A DNA stretch of 33,805 nucleotides from a virus, in IMG/VR virus record IMGVR_UViG_3300035701_001649, positions 1 through 33,805 of that record; one strand, given 5' to 3'. A model generated the notes under the pieces. The model did no database searches. It was not told the origin of the DNA and saw nothing but the letters and a program-made list of their open reading frames with translations. Positions 1 to 9,046 of the stretch are shown piece by piece. The number at the start of each line of letters is the position of its first letter. Within the stretch, counting starts at the first letter, position 1. The translations under genes and the position numbers were made by a program.

Positions 1-143
1 AAAACATAATCCGCCTCATCCAAGTTACACGTACCTTGTATATTTTCCCATATACCATCATTATTTGGTGTTTGGTGTCTATAATCTTCAAAAATTGTCC
101 GAGTATCAGCCCAATATGTTGGAGCAAAATAAATTTTCTTCAT
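1..143 (-). CDS. Glycosyltransferase, GT10 (fucosyltransferase)-like, N-terminal fragment
   Basis: The gene starts at ATG 143 and runs off the left edge, so only about 47 codons are visible. The translation begins MKKIYFAPTYW and contains a TP...W-x-NI block followed by ADYV, the arrangement I associate with the N-terminal part of GT10 alpha-1,3-fucosyltransferase-like proteins. The donor-binding C-terminal half is outside the window. It lies 48 nt downstream of the flavoprotein gene on the same strand and is the last visible member of the glycan operon. The family call is an inference from a short stretch; another glycosyltransferase family is possible. Confidence 0.5.
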   Translation of the reverse strand, partial: MKKIYFAPTYWADTRTIFEDYRHQTPNNDGIWENIQGTCNLDEADYV

Positions 144-191
144 TAAGAAGAAACATAAATAAAATAAATGTAAAAACAAACAATATCGGGA

Positions 192-1430
192 TTAAATTTT
201 GGATGAAAGTTCCATTGCCTGAATAATATTATCCTCAATTGAACAATATGTCCAAGAACCGAAACGACCAATAGAGTGTGCCCCCATTGGGTTATGTGAT
301 AAACACCAGTCTGAATATATTTTATTACTTTCCTCGGTAATGTGAGCATATGCTGGATCCATCACAATACATTCGTGATCAATTAATCTGTGATCTTCAA
401 TTATACCACATTTTTTTAAATCCTGTAAAACCACATCAAGTAATTTCTGAGGAATCGACTCACCACGACCCATACCAATTTCAACATAAAGACTCATTTT
501 TTCATGATTTAAAATGTTATTATAAAATCCGATTCTATAAAATATCTCATCGTTTGTAAAATATGTCCAGTGTGACTTTAATTTGGTCCCTTTATCAAAC
601 CCCAAATTGAAAACCACCACTTTATTTGATGTTAATTTAATGGTTTCAACTCTGTTATGTTTATCAAGAAGAGAAAACCGATTAAATGGTATGGTATTAA
701 CAATGGTATTGTATTCTATTTTACCTTTATTTGTTATCGCTATCTTATTTTCAAAATCAATCTCAACTAATGGAGTTCTTAAATGTATTTTACTATTATC
801 TACTCTTTTAAGTATAGATTTGATAAATTCAAACGCGCCAAATTCAGGGTATATCAGGGTATCATTATATGAACCGATTTTTTCTTTTTTCATTAACTTA
901 TCAAGTAATGTGGGGAAGGAAACCTCTTTTGGAAAAAATCTACCCATTGCATTGACATCTAATTTATCAAGATCACAAGCGTATAGTTTTTCATTATATG
1001 GAATGATAAATTTATCACAAATTGCGTCCCCCAAGGTTGATCTGACGTGTTCTTTGAAGGAATGTGTCTCCTTACCGGGGATAGTGTGATAAAGGTCATG
1101 TAAACACTCTATAAACTCATTCTGAGGAAGTTGATCAATGTTCCATTGAAAGGGGAAGTCAATATATTGTCCTTTATAATAGATGTTGGAGTTCCTATTT
1201 ATGTTCAGAACTTCACATTCCATATTTTCCAGTAGATATTTCTTAATGTCCTCATTTTTAAAATGGAAAAAATGTCCAGAGTAGTCCCAAACAAATCCAT
1301 TTCTTCTTGTTGTCTTACAATACCCACCAACCTGATCATCTTGTTCAATAATAAGGTAATCTTTTTTTAGAAATGAGGCTAATGAAAGACCCGTAACACC
1401 CCCACCAATAATTAATACGTCAGTTTTCAT
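192..1430 (-). CDS. FAD-dependent UDP-galactopyranose mutase-like / amine-oxidase-fold protein
   Basis: This 412-residue protein opens with a dinucleotide-binding Rossmann motif, VLIIGGGVTGLSLASFL (about residues 5-21), then an acidic residue (IIEQ) and VGGYCKT, the usual FAD-binding layout of the UDP-galactopyranose mutase and protoporphyrinogen-oxidase group. A PYNEKLYACDLDKLD stretch near the middle is typical of mutase-like flavoproteins in polysaccharide clusters. A mutase would convert UDP-galactopyranose to the furanose sugar donor; the exact substrate cannot be read here. It overlaps the nucleotidyltransferase-HAD gene by 11 nt, so translation is probably coupled. The FAD fold is a strong call; mutase activity is an inference. 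Confidence 0.75.
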   Translation of the reverse strand: MKTDVLIIGGGVTGLSLASFLKKDYLIIEQDDQVGGYCKTTRRNGFVWDYSGHFFHFKNEDIKKYLLENMECEVLNINRNSNIYYKGQYIDFPFQWNIDQLPQNEFIECLHDLYHTIPGKETHSFKEHVRSTLGDAICDKFIIPYNEKLYACDLDKLDVNAMGRFFPKEVSFPTLLDKLMKKEKIGSYNDTLIYPEFGAFEFIKSILKRVDNSKIHLRTPLVEIDFENKIAITNKGKIEYNTIVNTIPFNRFSLLDKHNRVETIKLTSNKVVVFNLGFDKGTKLKSHWTYFTNDEIFYRIGFYNNILNHEKMSLYVEIGMGRGESIPQKLLDVVLQDLKKCGIIEDHRLIDHECIVMDPAYAHITEESNKIYSDWCLSHNPMGAHSIGRFGSWTYCSIEDNIIQAMELSSKI

Positions 1431-2442
1431 GTTTAAAATATATTCCTGTCATTTTATTAAGGTCATCATAAGATGAAATCCCTTTATCATCAATGTAATA
1501 GTCCGCGTATGGTTTCCCAACATATAATTCATGATACTTCACACCACACACATTTAGTGCGTTCTCAATCTTTGGCCGAATCACGTTGTTTATATGTTCA
1601 ATATCACCATTTGTTGATAACATACCCCTAGCCGTTAATAATATAATTTTTACACCGTTGTCGTAAAGATAATTACAAAAATTGATATTTTCAGTTATCG
1701 GTTCAATATTCAACATTACATCCCGGATGAGAGTTTTATCCACATCAAAACAAATGATCTTACCTTTTAATGATTGTTTTTTACAGTAATCCTCCAGTTG
1801 TTTTGGTGTACCAACACAATCAAATTCACCAGATATATCAATATGTTTGAAAGATTGACCATCCTTTATCGCCATTGACACAGCGTAGGAAAGATAGTTT
1901 TCCCGATCCTCCATTGATTGAATACAATATTTTTTTGTTTCTTCTACCGAATTGAAAAGATAAACACCTGAATTGGCTATATTACTAACAGTGTTTTTCT
2001 CTGAAATGTTTTTAATTATTTCGTTTTCAACCGTTAAGTAACTATAAATCCCCGTTAAGTCGTTATCAATGAAGGATAGGATAACATTTCCCTCTTCAGG
2101 GATCTTATCAATTGCGTTAGTGCCAATAATCGTGTCACAATCAACACATAAAAGAGAAGAATCTTCATCTAAGTAATTACACGCTTGTTGAACAGTATCG
2201 GCTGCCCCTGTACTATGTTGTAACACAATTGGGACAACAACATTTGGAGAAAATATTTTATTTAGACTGTATGCACTTTGTTTTGAACACGCCACATACA
2301 CCCTCCCATATTTGTTTACTAATGGTTTTATTACCCTTTCAATTATTAATTTACCATTCGCGTTGATAAACGGTTTATAGTTGTCATATGCGTTATCCCC
2401 AAACCTTTTACCAAGACCCATCATTGGTATTAATACTGTCAT
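1420..2442 (-). CDS. Sugar-phosphate nucleotidyltransferase fused to HAD-family phosphatase
   Basis: This is a two-domain protein of 340 residues. The N-terminal part (about 1-215) begins LIPMMGLGKRFGD...YKPFI, a variant of the G-x-G-x-R...KP signature of NTP:sugar-phosphate transferases, and has a CVDCDT metal-binding segment. The C-terminal part (from about 229) has the HAD nucleophile motif FDVDKTL (D233, D235), LLTARG as motif II and GKPYADYYIDDKG with the acidic motif IV. Such fusions occur in capsule and LPS loci, where one enzyme could dephosphorylate a sugar and activate it, or make two intermediates of one pathway. The stop lies within the start region of the flavoprotein gene (11-nt overlap). 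Confidence 0.8.
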   Translation of the reverse strand: MTVLIPMMGLGKRFGDNAYDNYKPFINANGKLIIERVIKPLVNKYGRVYVACSKQSAYSLNKIFSPNVVVPIVLQHSTGAADTVQQACNYLDEDSSLLCVDCDTIIGTNAIDKIPEEGNVILSFIDNDLTGIYSYLTVENEIIKNISEKNTVSNIANSGVYLFNSVEETKKYCIQSMEDRENYLSYAVSMAIKDGQSFKHIDISGEFDCVGTPKQLEDYCKKQSLKGKIICFDVDKTLIRDVMLNIEPITENINFCNYLYDNGVKIILLTARGMLSTNGDIEHINNVIRPKIENALNVCGVKYHELYVGKPYADYYIDDKGISSYDDLNKMTGIYFKHEN

Positions 2443-2450
2443 TATGATGT

Positions 2451-3227
2451 TTAGATTTTAGTTGTGGTTCTTATATCCACATTTGGTCGACCCCAAGGAT
2501 TATTTCTTAAACCAAACCTACGCAACAACCCCCATGTTTCATATTCCAACCCAAAAGCATAGATTTTATCCGTTAACCCAATTTCATTTACTCTATACCT
2601 CCAAAGAGCGTGTCCAGATGGAAGAGACTCCATCCCAAGCCCATAAGCTTTCAAATAATTTACATAATCACTATTTTCAATATTAAAATACTTATCCAAA
2701 TTATCATATAGGTCACAATATTTTTTCATGTTCTCGTTCCCAGATATAAACCACCCATCATTGAATCCCCACCCTTCATGATTCAAATTCCAATGGGTTA
2801 CGTAGAAATTTTTAGGATCCAACATTGTAAAGTCAATTGGTTCATAATAAACAGTATCAAATCTTGAGATCATAATCAGATCATACGTTTCATCCACTAA
2901 ACTTACTGATTGTTTTAATGAATAAAATCTAGAATAGTTGTTATCAATATGTCTCTTCGTGTCCCAAGCCCCTGATGGGATAAAATTAAGATGATTATAT
3001 GGGTGGTTAAACACAATTTGTTTTTCAACAATATATTTTTTCGGTTTCACCAGATCAATCAGTTTTTTAGTATCGTCTTCATTATCATCCCAACCATGAA
3101 GAAAAATATCAGCATTTTCAGATAATATATTTTCTTTTAGAGATTTAAATGGGGTTTCAAATCCTTGAATGTCTCCGCGATTGTTTACACCGGTAAACTT
3201 ACCATAAAAACATATTGCTATTTTCAT
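2451..3227 (-). CDS. Putative glycosyltransferase-like protein, family unresolved
   Basis: This 258-residue protein begins MKIAICFYGKF and has ADIFLHGWDD at about residues 39-48, followed by a central YDLIMISRFDTVYYEP segment in which R-x-D resembles the metal/nucleotide-sugar site of GT-A-like enzymes. Proteins starting with a strand plus 'DIF-H-W' recur in viral and bacterial glycan loci as unclassified glycosyltransferases. I see no signal peptide or membrane segment. It overlaps the TylF-like methyltransferase by 4 nt (ATGA type) and precedes the nucleotidyltransferase gene by 8 nt. Function is inferred mainly from context and the R-x-D segment. Confidence 0.5.
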   Translation of the reverse strand: MKIAICFYGKFTGVNNRGDIQGFETPFKSLKENILSENADIFLHGWDDNEDDTKKLIDLVKPKKYIVEKQIVFNHPYNHLNFIPSGAWDTKRHIDNNYSRFYSLKQSVSLVDETYDLIMISRFDTVYYEPIDFTMLDPKNFYVTHWNLNHEGWGFNDGWFISGNENMKKYCDLYDNLDKYFNIENSDYVNYLKAYGLGMESLPSGHALWRYRVNEIGLTDKIYAFGLEYETWGLLRRFGLRNNPWGRPNVDIRTTTKI

Positions 3228-3838
3228 TTTTGATTAATTTTAGTTATTTTACAACAGGCTTGATGTGAATTTTCTACATATGCCACCCACTCATATTCAA
3301 CACCACATTCTTCAACGAATTCAATAAATGCTTTATATTCATGGTTCTTCCATTCAGGATAATTAAATAATTCATCAAAAAGAATAATTGTTCCCGGAAC
3401 TATCTTATTCTTACAGTTATCAAATATTGTTTTAGTGGAAGAATAGATATCACAATCAATTATCAGAACTGCGATGTTTTTATCAGTATTGGTAATAAAA
3501 TTTGGTAAAGTGTCATTGAACAAACCGATAACCATTTCAGCTCCTTTTATTTCTGGTACAACACCATTTGTACTAAATGCCCCAACCTGATGAAATATTA
3601 ATGCGTCCCAAGTTTCGGGTAACCCCATAAACGAATCAAATCCATATAATGGTCTATCAATTTCTGGCATCATCTGAACAAACTTTTTAGTTGTAGCTCC
3701 AGTCGCAACACCAAATTCTAACCACAATCCATTTATTTTTGATTGTTCAATACAATATCTACCATATGTGTCATGTCTATGGTTAAATTCCCATGATGTA
3801 AAAGATTTACCTTCCCCAAAATTTAATTCATTATTCAT
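3224..3838 (-). CDS. TylF-like SAM-dependent O-methyltransferase
   Basis: This 204-residue protein has the layout of the TylF / macrocin O-methyltransferase family: a SAM-binding strand and loop WLEFGVATGATTKKF (about residues 37-51), YGFDSFMGLPETW, and the acidic catalytic/metal segment VLIIDCDIYSSTKT followed by GTIILFDE. In this family the acidic residues bind a divalent metal and orient a sugar hydroxyl. In phage and bacterial glycan clusters the enzyme usually methylates a sugar, possibly capping a chain. It is about 40 residues shorter than many TylF proteins but keeps the core motifs. It sits between two glycosyltransferase-like genes. Confidence 0.8.
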   Translation of the reverse strand: MNNELNFGEGKSFTSWEFNHRHDTYGRYCIEQSKINGLWLEFGVATGATTKKFVQMMPEIDRPLYGFDSFMGLPETWDALIFHQVGAFSTNGVVPEIKGAEMVIGLFNDTLPNFITNTDKNIAVLIIDCDIYSSTKTIFDNCKNKIVPGTIILFDELFNYPEWKNHEYKAFIEFVEECGVEYEWVAYVENSHQACCKITKINQK

Positions 3839-3848
3839 TGTATTCTAT

Positions 3849-4664
3849 TTATTCACCAAAAATTATTTGTACCCAATCTTTACCACAACGGTCATAGTAC
3901 CCCCAACGTTCATCCATAATGTTTACGAATTGTGTTACTCTGTCACTTGTATTTTTCAATTTTTCCATTTCATTGATATCCACCTCACGTAACCCCCTTG
4001 TATTTATTAATCCCGGCCAACCAGCATTACTTATTAGTTCAAATTTTCGTATTACCCATTTATCAACAGATCCAATCACATTATATCCATCGTTTTCAGC
4101 CAATTTACTACCGGTAATCTCCCAATCCCACGGAGACCAATCTCTTCTGATATTTTTCAAAAACCATTTTCTATTCCATATTGAAAACGCACCAGCATTT
4201 TGATAAAGGCAATGACCGTGTCCAGATTGATCCATAACAATAAAATCAACACCATCTATGGTAACATATGGATTTAAAAATTGTGGGTCTCTCGAATATT
4301 GAAGAGGTTGAAGATCAATTCTTCCTATTTTCTCATTTAGAAGTTTTTTACATGTATGATATAACCCTTCATCTACAGGTCTAGCAACCATAAAGTCATC
4401 AATACCAAAAATGAAAAACTCATCATCAATAGTGTTGAAATAGTCTATCAGGTAATTTGACCAACCTTTTGCACCGTTAACCTGTTCTGTACCTAACGAT
4501 ATAAATTCAATGTTTTCATCAAACTCAAAATCCGGAGGATTAAACCCCAAGATTTTAACCTTCATGTGTTTACCCCAATACTTGTTGAAGAAATATTGAA
4601 AATATTTCAAGATAAACATATTAGAGTCACATGTTGTAATATAAACTGTAAGTTCTTTATTCAT
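3849..4664 (-). CDS. Putative glycosyltransferase (GT-A-like), family unresolved
   Basis: This 271-residue protein begins ELTVYITTCDSNMFILKYF, like the first strand of a GT-A fold, and contains DDEFFIFGIDDFMVARP at about residues 80-96, where the IDD triad is in the place of the DxD metal motif. Downstream, GHGHCLYQNAGAFSIWNRKWF and DWSPWDWE resemble acceptor-site segments of sugar transferases. No membrane segment is visible. It is spaced 10 nt from the methyltransferase and 6 nt from the next upstream gene, within the same operon. Donor and acceptor cannot be assigned. Confidence 0.55.
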   Translation of the reverse strand: MNKELTVYITTCDSNMFILKYFQYFFNKYWGKHMKVKILGFNPPDFEFDENIEFISLGTEQVNGAKGWSNYLIDYFNTIDDEFFIFGIDDFMVARPVDEGLYHTCKKLLNEKIGRIDLQPLQYSRDPQFLNPYVTIDGVDFIVMDQSGHGHCLYQNAGAFSIWNRKWFLKNIRRDWSPWDWEITGSKLAENDGYNVIGSVDKWVIRKFELISNAGWPGLINTRGLREVDINEMEKLKNTSDRVTQFVNIMDERWGYYDRCGKDWVQIIFGE

Positions 4665-4670
4665 TATTTT

Positions 4671-5933
4671 TTATAACACACTTTTTATCAATTCCAAATC
4701 TTTTAAATCCTTTTCTTCCCCTCTCTTTTCTTTTAATTCTTTAACAACATTTAGAGACGCAAACTTAACCCCCCTTGAATAAAAATGATAATTCGGATTT
4801 AATATAATTTCATCATAGTTAAGTTCATATAAGTTTTTACCATATTCATTGTGACTATGAATTAAATTTAGGTCATCTTTAATTTCTGTTGGGTTAAGAT
4901 GTAGATAATCTAAATCATTACCCTCTCTTAATCCATAGATAGATAACGTTGAACTTGAGGTTACACAATAATCGTCAATATCTAATCCGTTCTTATCAAT
5001 ATATTTTTTAAAATTTTCAATACAGGTATTAAATTTTTCATACTTAACCGGTATAGAGTTATTTAAGTGGTGTATACTATTATCGTTAAAAAATATTTTA
5101 GAAAGCCGGACAGTCTGTTCATGTGTGTCGTTAATGTGAACCGAATGATTACCAAGATTAAAAATGTCTCTAATTTCTTTTTTTGCTTTTATAGTATTTT
5201 CGTGTGAGTCGAAATCAACTAAAAAAACATATGTGAGATTGTTTGTGGTATAACATCGGTTCATTTTATCACTAAAACCACCATAATTAGTGTCATGATC
5301 GCCAGCCCAAGGCTCACCAACATATAATTCTCTCATTAGATTAAGTGGACCATATTTTTTCAATTCAATGGGTTTATAATAGAAAACACCCCCATACTTA
5401 GAGAGTATTTCAAGTACAGGTCGATAATTACCATTCGTTGAAGGAAAAAGAGTAACAACATATGTTGACTTTTTTAATTTAGCATATTCAATTGCTGTGA
5501 TGTCTGAATATACTGTTGGTAAACCAAGATTTTTAAAAAGACCCCCCCAACTACAATCTTTTTGTCCATCAATAACATTGGTGCCATAACAACACATAAC
5601 TGGTTTATTACACACTAAACACGATGCAACCCTATGTGACCCATTTAAAATATATTTGTTATTTTCAATTGGAACCAATGAAATAGTGGGGTCAAAACCA
5701 TTTTTATCTATTGATTCGATCATCCTCTTAAAATCCTCATCAAATGCCTCAAACGTACATTTATGTGGATTATTATATTCTTTAAATCCGTTCCATAGTC
5801 GTAAGTGTTCTTTATATGCGTCTTTAAAAAATGAAGTGTTATAATTTTTTATAATTGACTTACCATATAGATATTTTATAATGAGATCAAATCTATACCA
5901 CGTAATTAATTCATTTGGTTGTTTAATATTCAT
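4671..5933 (-). CDS. Two-part protein: ParB-like N-terminus and nucleotidyltransferase-like C-terminus
   Basis: The 420-residue product appears composite. Residues about 75-135 contain SLVPIENNKYILNGSHRVAS, which looks like the ParB/sulfiredoxin-type 'NG-x-HR' nucleotide-binding turn. The C-terminal third has SSSTLSIYGLREGNDLDYL, a G-x-R-x-G-x-D-x-D pattern suggesting a nucleotidyltransferase fold with two metal-binding Asp residues, followed by NPNYHFYSRGVKFASL and an EKRGEEKDLKDLELI tail seen in related viral proteins. Position among sugar genes suggests a role in nucleotide-sugar or alditol-phosphate chemistry, but I do not recognise a characterised homologue. It overlaps the upstream GT2 gene by 11 nt. 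Confidence 0.6.
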   Translation of the reverse strand: MNIKQPNELITWYRFDLIIKYLYGKSIIKNYNTSFFKDAYKEHLRLWNGFKEYNNPHKCTFEAFDEDFKRMIESIDKNGFDPTISLVPIENNKYILNGSHRVASCLVCNKPVMCCYGTNVIDGQKDCSWGGLFKNLGLPTVYSDITAIEYAKLKKSTYVVTLFPSTNGNYRPVLEILSKYGGVFYYKPIELKKYGPLNLMRELYVGEPWAGDHDTNYGGFSDKMNRCYTTNNLTYVFLVDFDSHENTIKAKKEIRDIFNLGNHSVHINDTHEQTVRLSKIFFNDNSIHHLNNSIPVKYEKFNTCIENFKKYIDKNGLDIDDYCVTSSSTLSIYGLREGNDLDYLHLNPTEIKDDLNLIHSHNEYGKNLYELNYDEIILNPNYHFYSRGVKFASLNVVKELKEKRGEEKDLKDLELIKSVL

Positions 5934-6645
5934 TTACCAGTTTTTCGTATTTTGGTTTACTTCTTATTTTATTAACAGTAGAAATAACTCTACCCATGTC
6001 AACTTTATGGTCATTAATGGGGTTAGATTCATTATATACATAGTTAATTGTTGATAAAAATTTGAAGTGTTCCATACCAGACATTTCAAACATTGGGAAC
6101 ATAAACGCGAGATCTCCTGCGACTCCCCAGTAATCACCATTATCCTCTTTTAAATCGTCTTCCTTTATTTTTTTCCATAACCACGATTTCCATGTTCTAA
6201 GGTGTGATAAAGTGAAGTTTTGTTTCCTTATATCACCATTACTCGTTGGTGGACTAGCAAATCCCTGTCTTCCATCGTGATACATAAATGATCCGCTAGT
6301 CATCCAAACATTGGGATCTTTATAAATTTCATTTAGAGTGGAAAAAACACCAGAATTGGGTAACCAATCATCTCCATCAACTTCAACACATATTTCATCA
6401 TCAGGGATATTCAATCCACGAATAACTTGATCATAATTTCCGGGTTGAAACATTTTCTTTTCATTCTTAATGAGAATGAATCTTTCATCCCCAGCTATTG
6501 TGTTTTTTATTGTTTCCACGGTATTATCTGTAGACATATCGTCAGTAACATAACATGTAAACTCTTTAAAATTCTGATTCATTATAGTATATAAGGACTG
6601 ACCCACATATTTTTCACAGTTATATGTTGTTGTTAATATTGTCAT
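5923..6645 (-). CDS. GT2-family glycosyltransferase
   Basis: This 240-residue protein has a clear GT2 N-terminus: MTILTTTYNCEKYVGQSL, then TDDMSTDNTVETI (the UDP-binding Asp and S/TxDxT block), and EVDGDDWLPN at about residues 89-98, which supplies the D-x-D metal motif. It is a short single-domain enzyme with no membrane anchor. GT2 enzymes transfer sugars from nucleotide-diphosphate donors with inversion. Its start overlaps the stop of the GT4 gene by 4 nt. The donor sugar is not predictable from sequence alone. Confidence 0.88.
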   Translation of the reverse strand: MTILTTTYNCEKYVGQSLYTIMNQNFKEFTCYVTDDMSTDNTVETIKNTIAGDERFILIKNEKKMFQPGNYDQVIRGLNIPDDEICVEVDGDDWLPNSGVFSTLNEIYKDPNVWMTSGSFMYHDGRQGFASPPTSNGDIRKQNFTLSHLRTWKSWLWKKIKEDDLKEDNGDYWGVAGDLAFMFPMFEMSGMEHFKFLSTINYVYNESNPINDHKVDMGRVISTVNKIRSKPKYEKLVNEY

Positions 6646-7523
6646 GATATTATTTTTATATATTCATCCATTATTTGTTTTGCCACATTTGGAGCAAAGA
6701 ATTTTTCAATATCTGTTGGTACCTCAAAGAAGTCCTTGGAAATTATATTACCACTCATATCGATTTCATATATCCATCCGGGTTTTCCACACATCCAACC
6801 TTCAATAGTTGTTCTACCCAATAAAATACCCGCAGTTTCTTTACACCTATGTATATATTGCTCCACATTTGTGGTTGGATTAAAATATTTTACATGTGGG
6901 TTTGACGCTAATTGTTGAAGATAATCCGAGTGATTTTTTCCGATCACCCATAACTCCATTCCCTTTTCTTTTGTATATTCAACCATGTCAAATATTGATG
7001 CCCTTCTTAGATAGTCAACTGTTCCAACAAATAGTGCAACGTTTTCACTATCAACCTCTAAAGGGAAAAATTTTTCATTATCGATTGGATTATATATTAA
7101 TGAAATCTTTTCTCTTGGTATTTGAAATTTATCAACCAACATCTCAACAATTTTGGGTCTAATAGCGATATACTTAACAATCGATGGGTGAATGATTGGA
7201 TATTCAGCATCAAGAACCTCAGAATGTATTGTTGATATTTTTTTTGTTCCCGGAAACCTTCTTATCAATTCCAACGTAATGGGTTGGTGTTGAGTGTGAA
7301 TAATATCAAATTTACTGTGTTGAGGTAAACTTTCAAAGGTGTTTACCTTTATCCCGAAACTTCGTGCCACTTGAGGTAATTGACCATCTGTATGTGGTGA
7401 TACAATTGTAACATCACAACCAAGTTTTACTAAATGTCTTGCCAATTCAAGTACATACATTTCAGATCCAGTCCTACTAAAAAAATAGAGACAACCTATT
7501 AATACTTTTATTTTTTTTTCCAT
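6642..7523 (-). CDS. GT4-like (GT-B fold) glycosyltransferase
   Basis: This 293-residue protein shows the two Rossmann-like halves of a GT-B enzyme. The N-terminal half has KVLIGCLYFFSRTGSEMYVLELARHL, with a G-S-E turn where the usual G-G-x-E is found, followed by FDIIHTQHQP. A linker, ISLIYNPIDNEKFFP, is typical of GT4. The C-terminal half has VALFVGTVDYLRRAS, LWVIGKN and the E-containing loop GRTTIEGWMCGKPGWIYE in the donor-binding position. It is some 70-80 residues shorter than common GT4 enzymes. It lies 2 nt downstream of the tandem GT2 gene and overlaps the next GT2 gene. Confidence 0.85.
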   Translation of the reverse strand: MEKKIKVLIGCLYFFSRTGSEMYVLELARHLVKLGCDVTIVSPHTDGQLPQVARSFGIKVNTFESLPQHSKFDIIHTQHQPITLELIRRFPGTKKISTIHSEVLDAEYPIIHPSIVKYIAIRPKIVEMLVDKFQIPREKISLIYNPIDNEKFFPLEVDSENVALFVGTVDYLRRASIFDMVEYTKEKGMELWVIGKNHSDYLQQLASNPHVKYFNPTTNVEQYIHRCKETAGILLGRTTIEGWMCGKPGWIYEIDMSGNIISKDFFEVPTDIEKFFAPNVAKQIMDEYIKIIS

Positions 7524-7525
7524 AA

Positions 7526-9046
7526 TTAAGCTCCTACAATATATTTTCTAAGTTTATTAAAATTAGAGTCGATAAATGGTTTTAAATGATGTTCATAATC
7601 ATATGTTGCCATTTCTAACATTTTTGGGTCACCGTTTCTTGTTCTACTCTCCAAATGATATGCTACGGATCTTCCATCACAATAATTTTCAAGATTATTT
7701 AAAATACATTTATAACTCAATTCAACGTCTTCAAAACATGATAAGTAATTTTCATTGAAATAACCACATTTTTCAAATACGTTTTTTCTTATCATCATCA
7801 GTGCCCCCGTGTTACCACCAACAACATTTAAATTGGAGACATAACGATAATAACTTCCTGACCCTAAATGTGAAGGTTCAACTTGTTTTGTTTCTTTTTG
7901 AAAGGTACTAACGATACCATTATGTTGTATTGTATTATCTTCATAGTGTAACCTACATCCAACCGTTCCCGCATTGGCGTTCGATTTAAAAACATTTAAC
8001 ATTCCACCAATAACATCATTTAATATGATAATATCGTTGTTACAGAATAAAAGAAATTTAAAATTTGATCCAACGTGATTTTTAACAACATCATTGTTTA
8101 TTTGGGCGAAGTTATAATAATCATATTCAATTAGATGAATTGGAACTTTTTCTTTATTATTTTCAATGTATATACGGATCAGTTCCTTCTCTTCATTAAT
8201 TGATCCCGTATCAGCAATAAAAATTTCAAATATCTCAATATTACAATGTTCAATAAATGAATTAACACAATCAATAAGAAGATTAACATTACCTTTTGTT
8301 GGTATGATTATTGCAATTCTACCAAAGTTTCTAAATGCCCCATAGTTAATATGTTCAACATATACTTCTTCTGGTTTAATATCTAGTGGTAACACCTTAC
8401 CATATTTTTCCACAAACTTGTCTTTTGTTTTAAAGAATTCTTCATTTGGCATACCAACAGATTGGTGAGTAATATCAAAAGAGGTTGTAACCCCTATTTT
8501 AACTCCATCAAGAAAGTTTGGTACACAAAACAGATGATCATAAAAGTGAAACTTACCAATAGATTCATCAAAAGTGTGTTTTATTTTGGTTTTATCAAAT
8601 GAGATGAAAAGACCATCTATTGTTACCACCGGAATTAGATATGGTAATTTAGTGGAATATCTACTTAGGAATTTTGGGTGCCCATCTGGGTGGTGATAAA
8701 CCTGTCCAACCATCGTTTCATTTATTCTTTCCCAATAAATGCCAGATTCGGGAAAATAACAAGAACCAGCCTTACCAATAATTCCATAATCAGGATTATC
8801 GGTGAAGTTTTTAAGTAGTTTCCTACCCCAACCAGTTTCTAATTTAATATCATTGTGACAACACACAACAATGTCATATATTGAGTCCACAATACCTTTA
8901 TTATAGATGTGAGATAAGGAGAACTCATTGTTGTTTTGATACTCAAGAATTTGATATTCTTTAATTCCAATACTTTTTTCTAAATGGTCTTTGAATTTTT
9001 TATTGTAGTCTTGATCTTTATGTGTTGAATAAATTACTGTTATCAT
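7526..9046 (-). CDS. Tandem-domain glycosyltransferase (two GT2-like modules)
   Basis: I start this gene at ATG 9046 (506 residues, MITVIYSTH...) because that ATG forms an ATGA overlap with the stop of the fucosyltransferase gene; an upstream ATG at 9070 would add eight residues. The N-terminal module (about 1-235) has a VIYSTH strand and DIVVCCHNDIKLE, an N-D metal-type motif. The second module (from about 245) begins IAIIIPTKGNVNLLIDC, continues with IFIADTGS and LLFCNNDIII, and ends with the GGNTGALMMIRKNVF and CFEDVELSYKC segments of GT2 enzymes. Such two-headed enzymes can add alternating sugars. Confidence 0.85.
   Translation of the reverse strand: MITVIYSTHKDQDYNKKFKDHLEKSIGIKEYQILEYQNNNEFSLSHIYNKGIVDSIYDIVVCCHNDIKLETGWGRKLLKNFTDNPDYGIIGKAGSCYFPESGIYWERINETMVGQVYHHPDGHPKFLSRYSTKLPYLIPVVTIDGLFISFDKTKIKHTFDESIGKFHFYDHLFCVPNFLDGVKIGVTTSFDITHQSVGMPNEEFFKTKDKFVEKYGKVLPLDIKPEEVYVEHINYGAFRNFGRIAIIIPTKGNVNLLIDCVNSFIEHCNIEIFEIFIADTGSINEEKELIRIYIENNKEKVPIHLIEYDYYNFAQINNDVVKNHVGSNFKFLLFCNNDIIILNDVIGGMLNVFKSNANAGTVGCRLHYEDNTIQHNGIVSTFQKETKQVEPSHLGSGSYYRYVSNLNVVGGNTGALMMIRKNVFEKCGYFNENYLSCFEDVELSYKCILNNLENYCDGRSVAYHLESRTRNGDPKMLEMATYDYEHHLKPFIDSNFNKLRKYIVGA

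Noticed and set aside
143-349. Minus-strand open frame of 68 codons at 143-349
   Set aside because: It lies inside the flavoprotein gene in another frame, has no family features, and its apparent stop coincides with the true start of the GT10-like gene.
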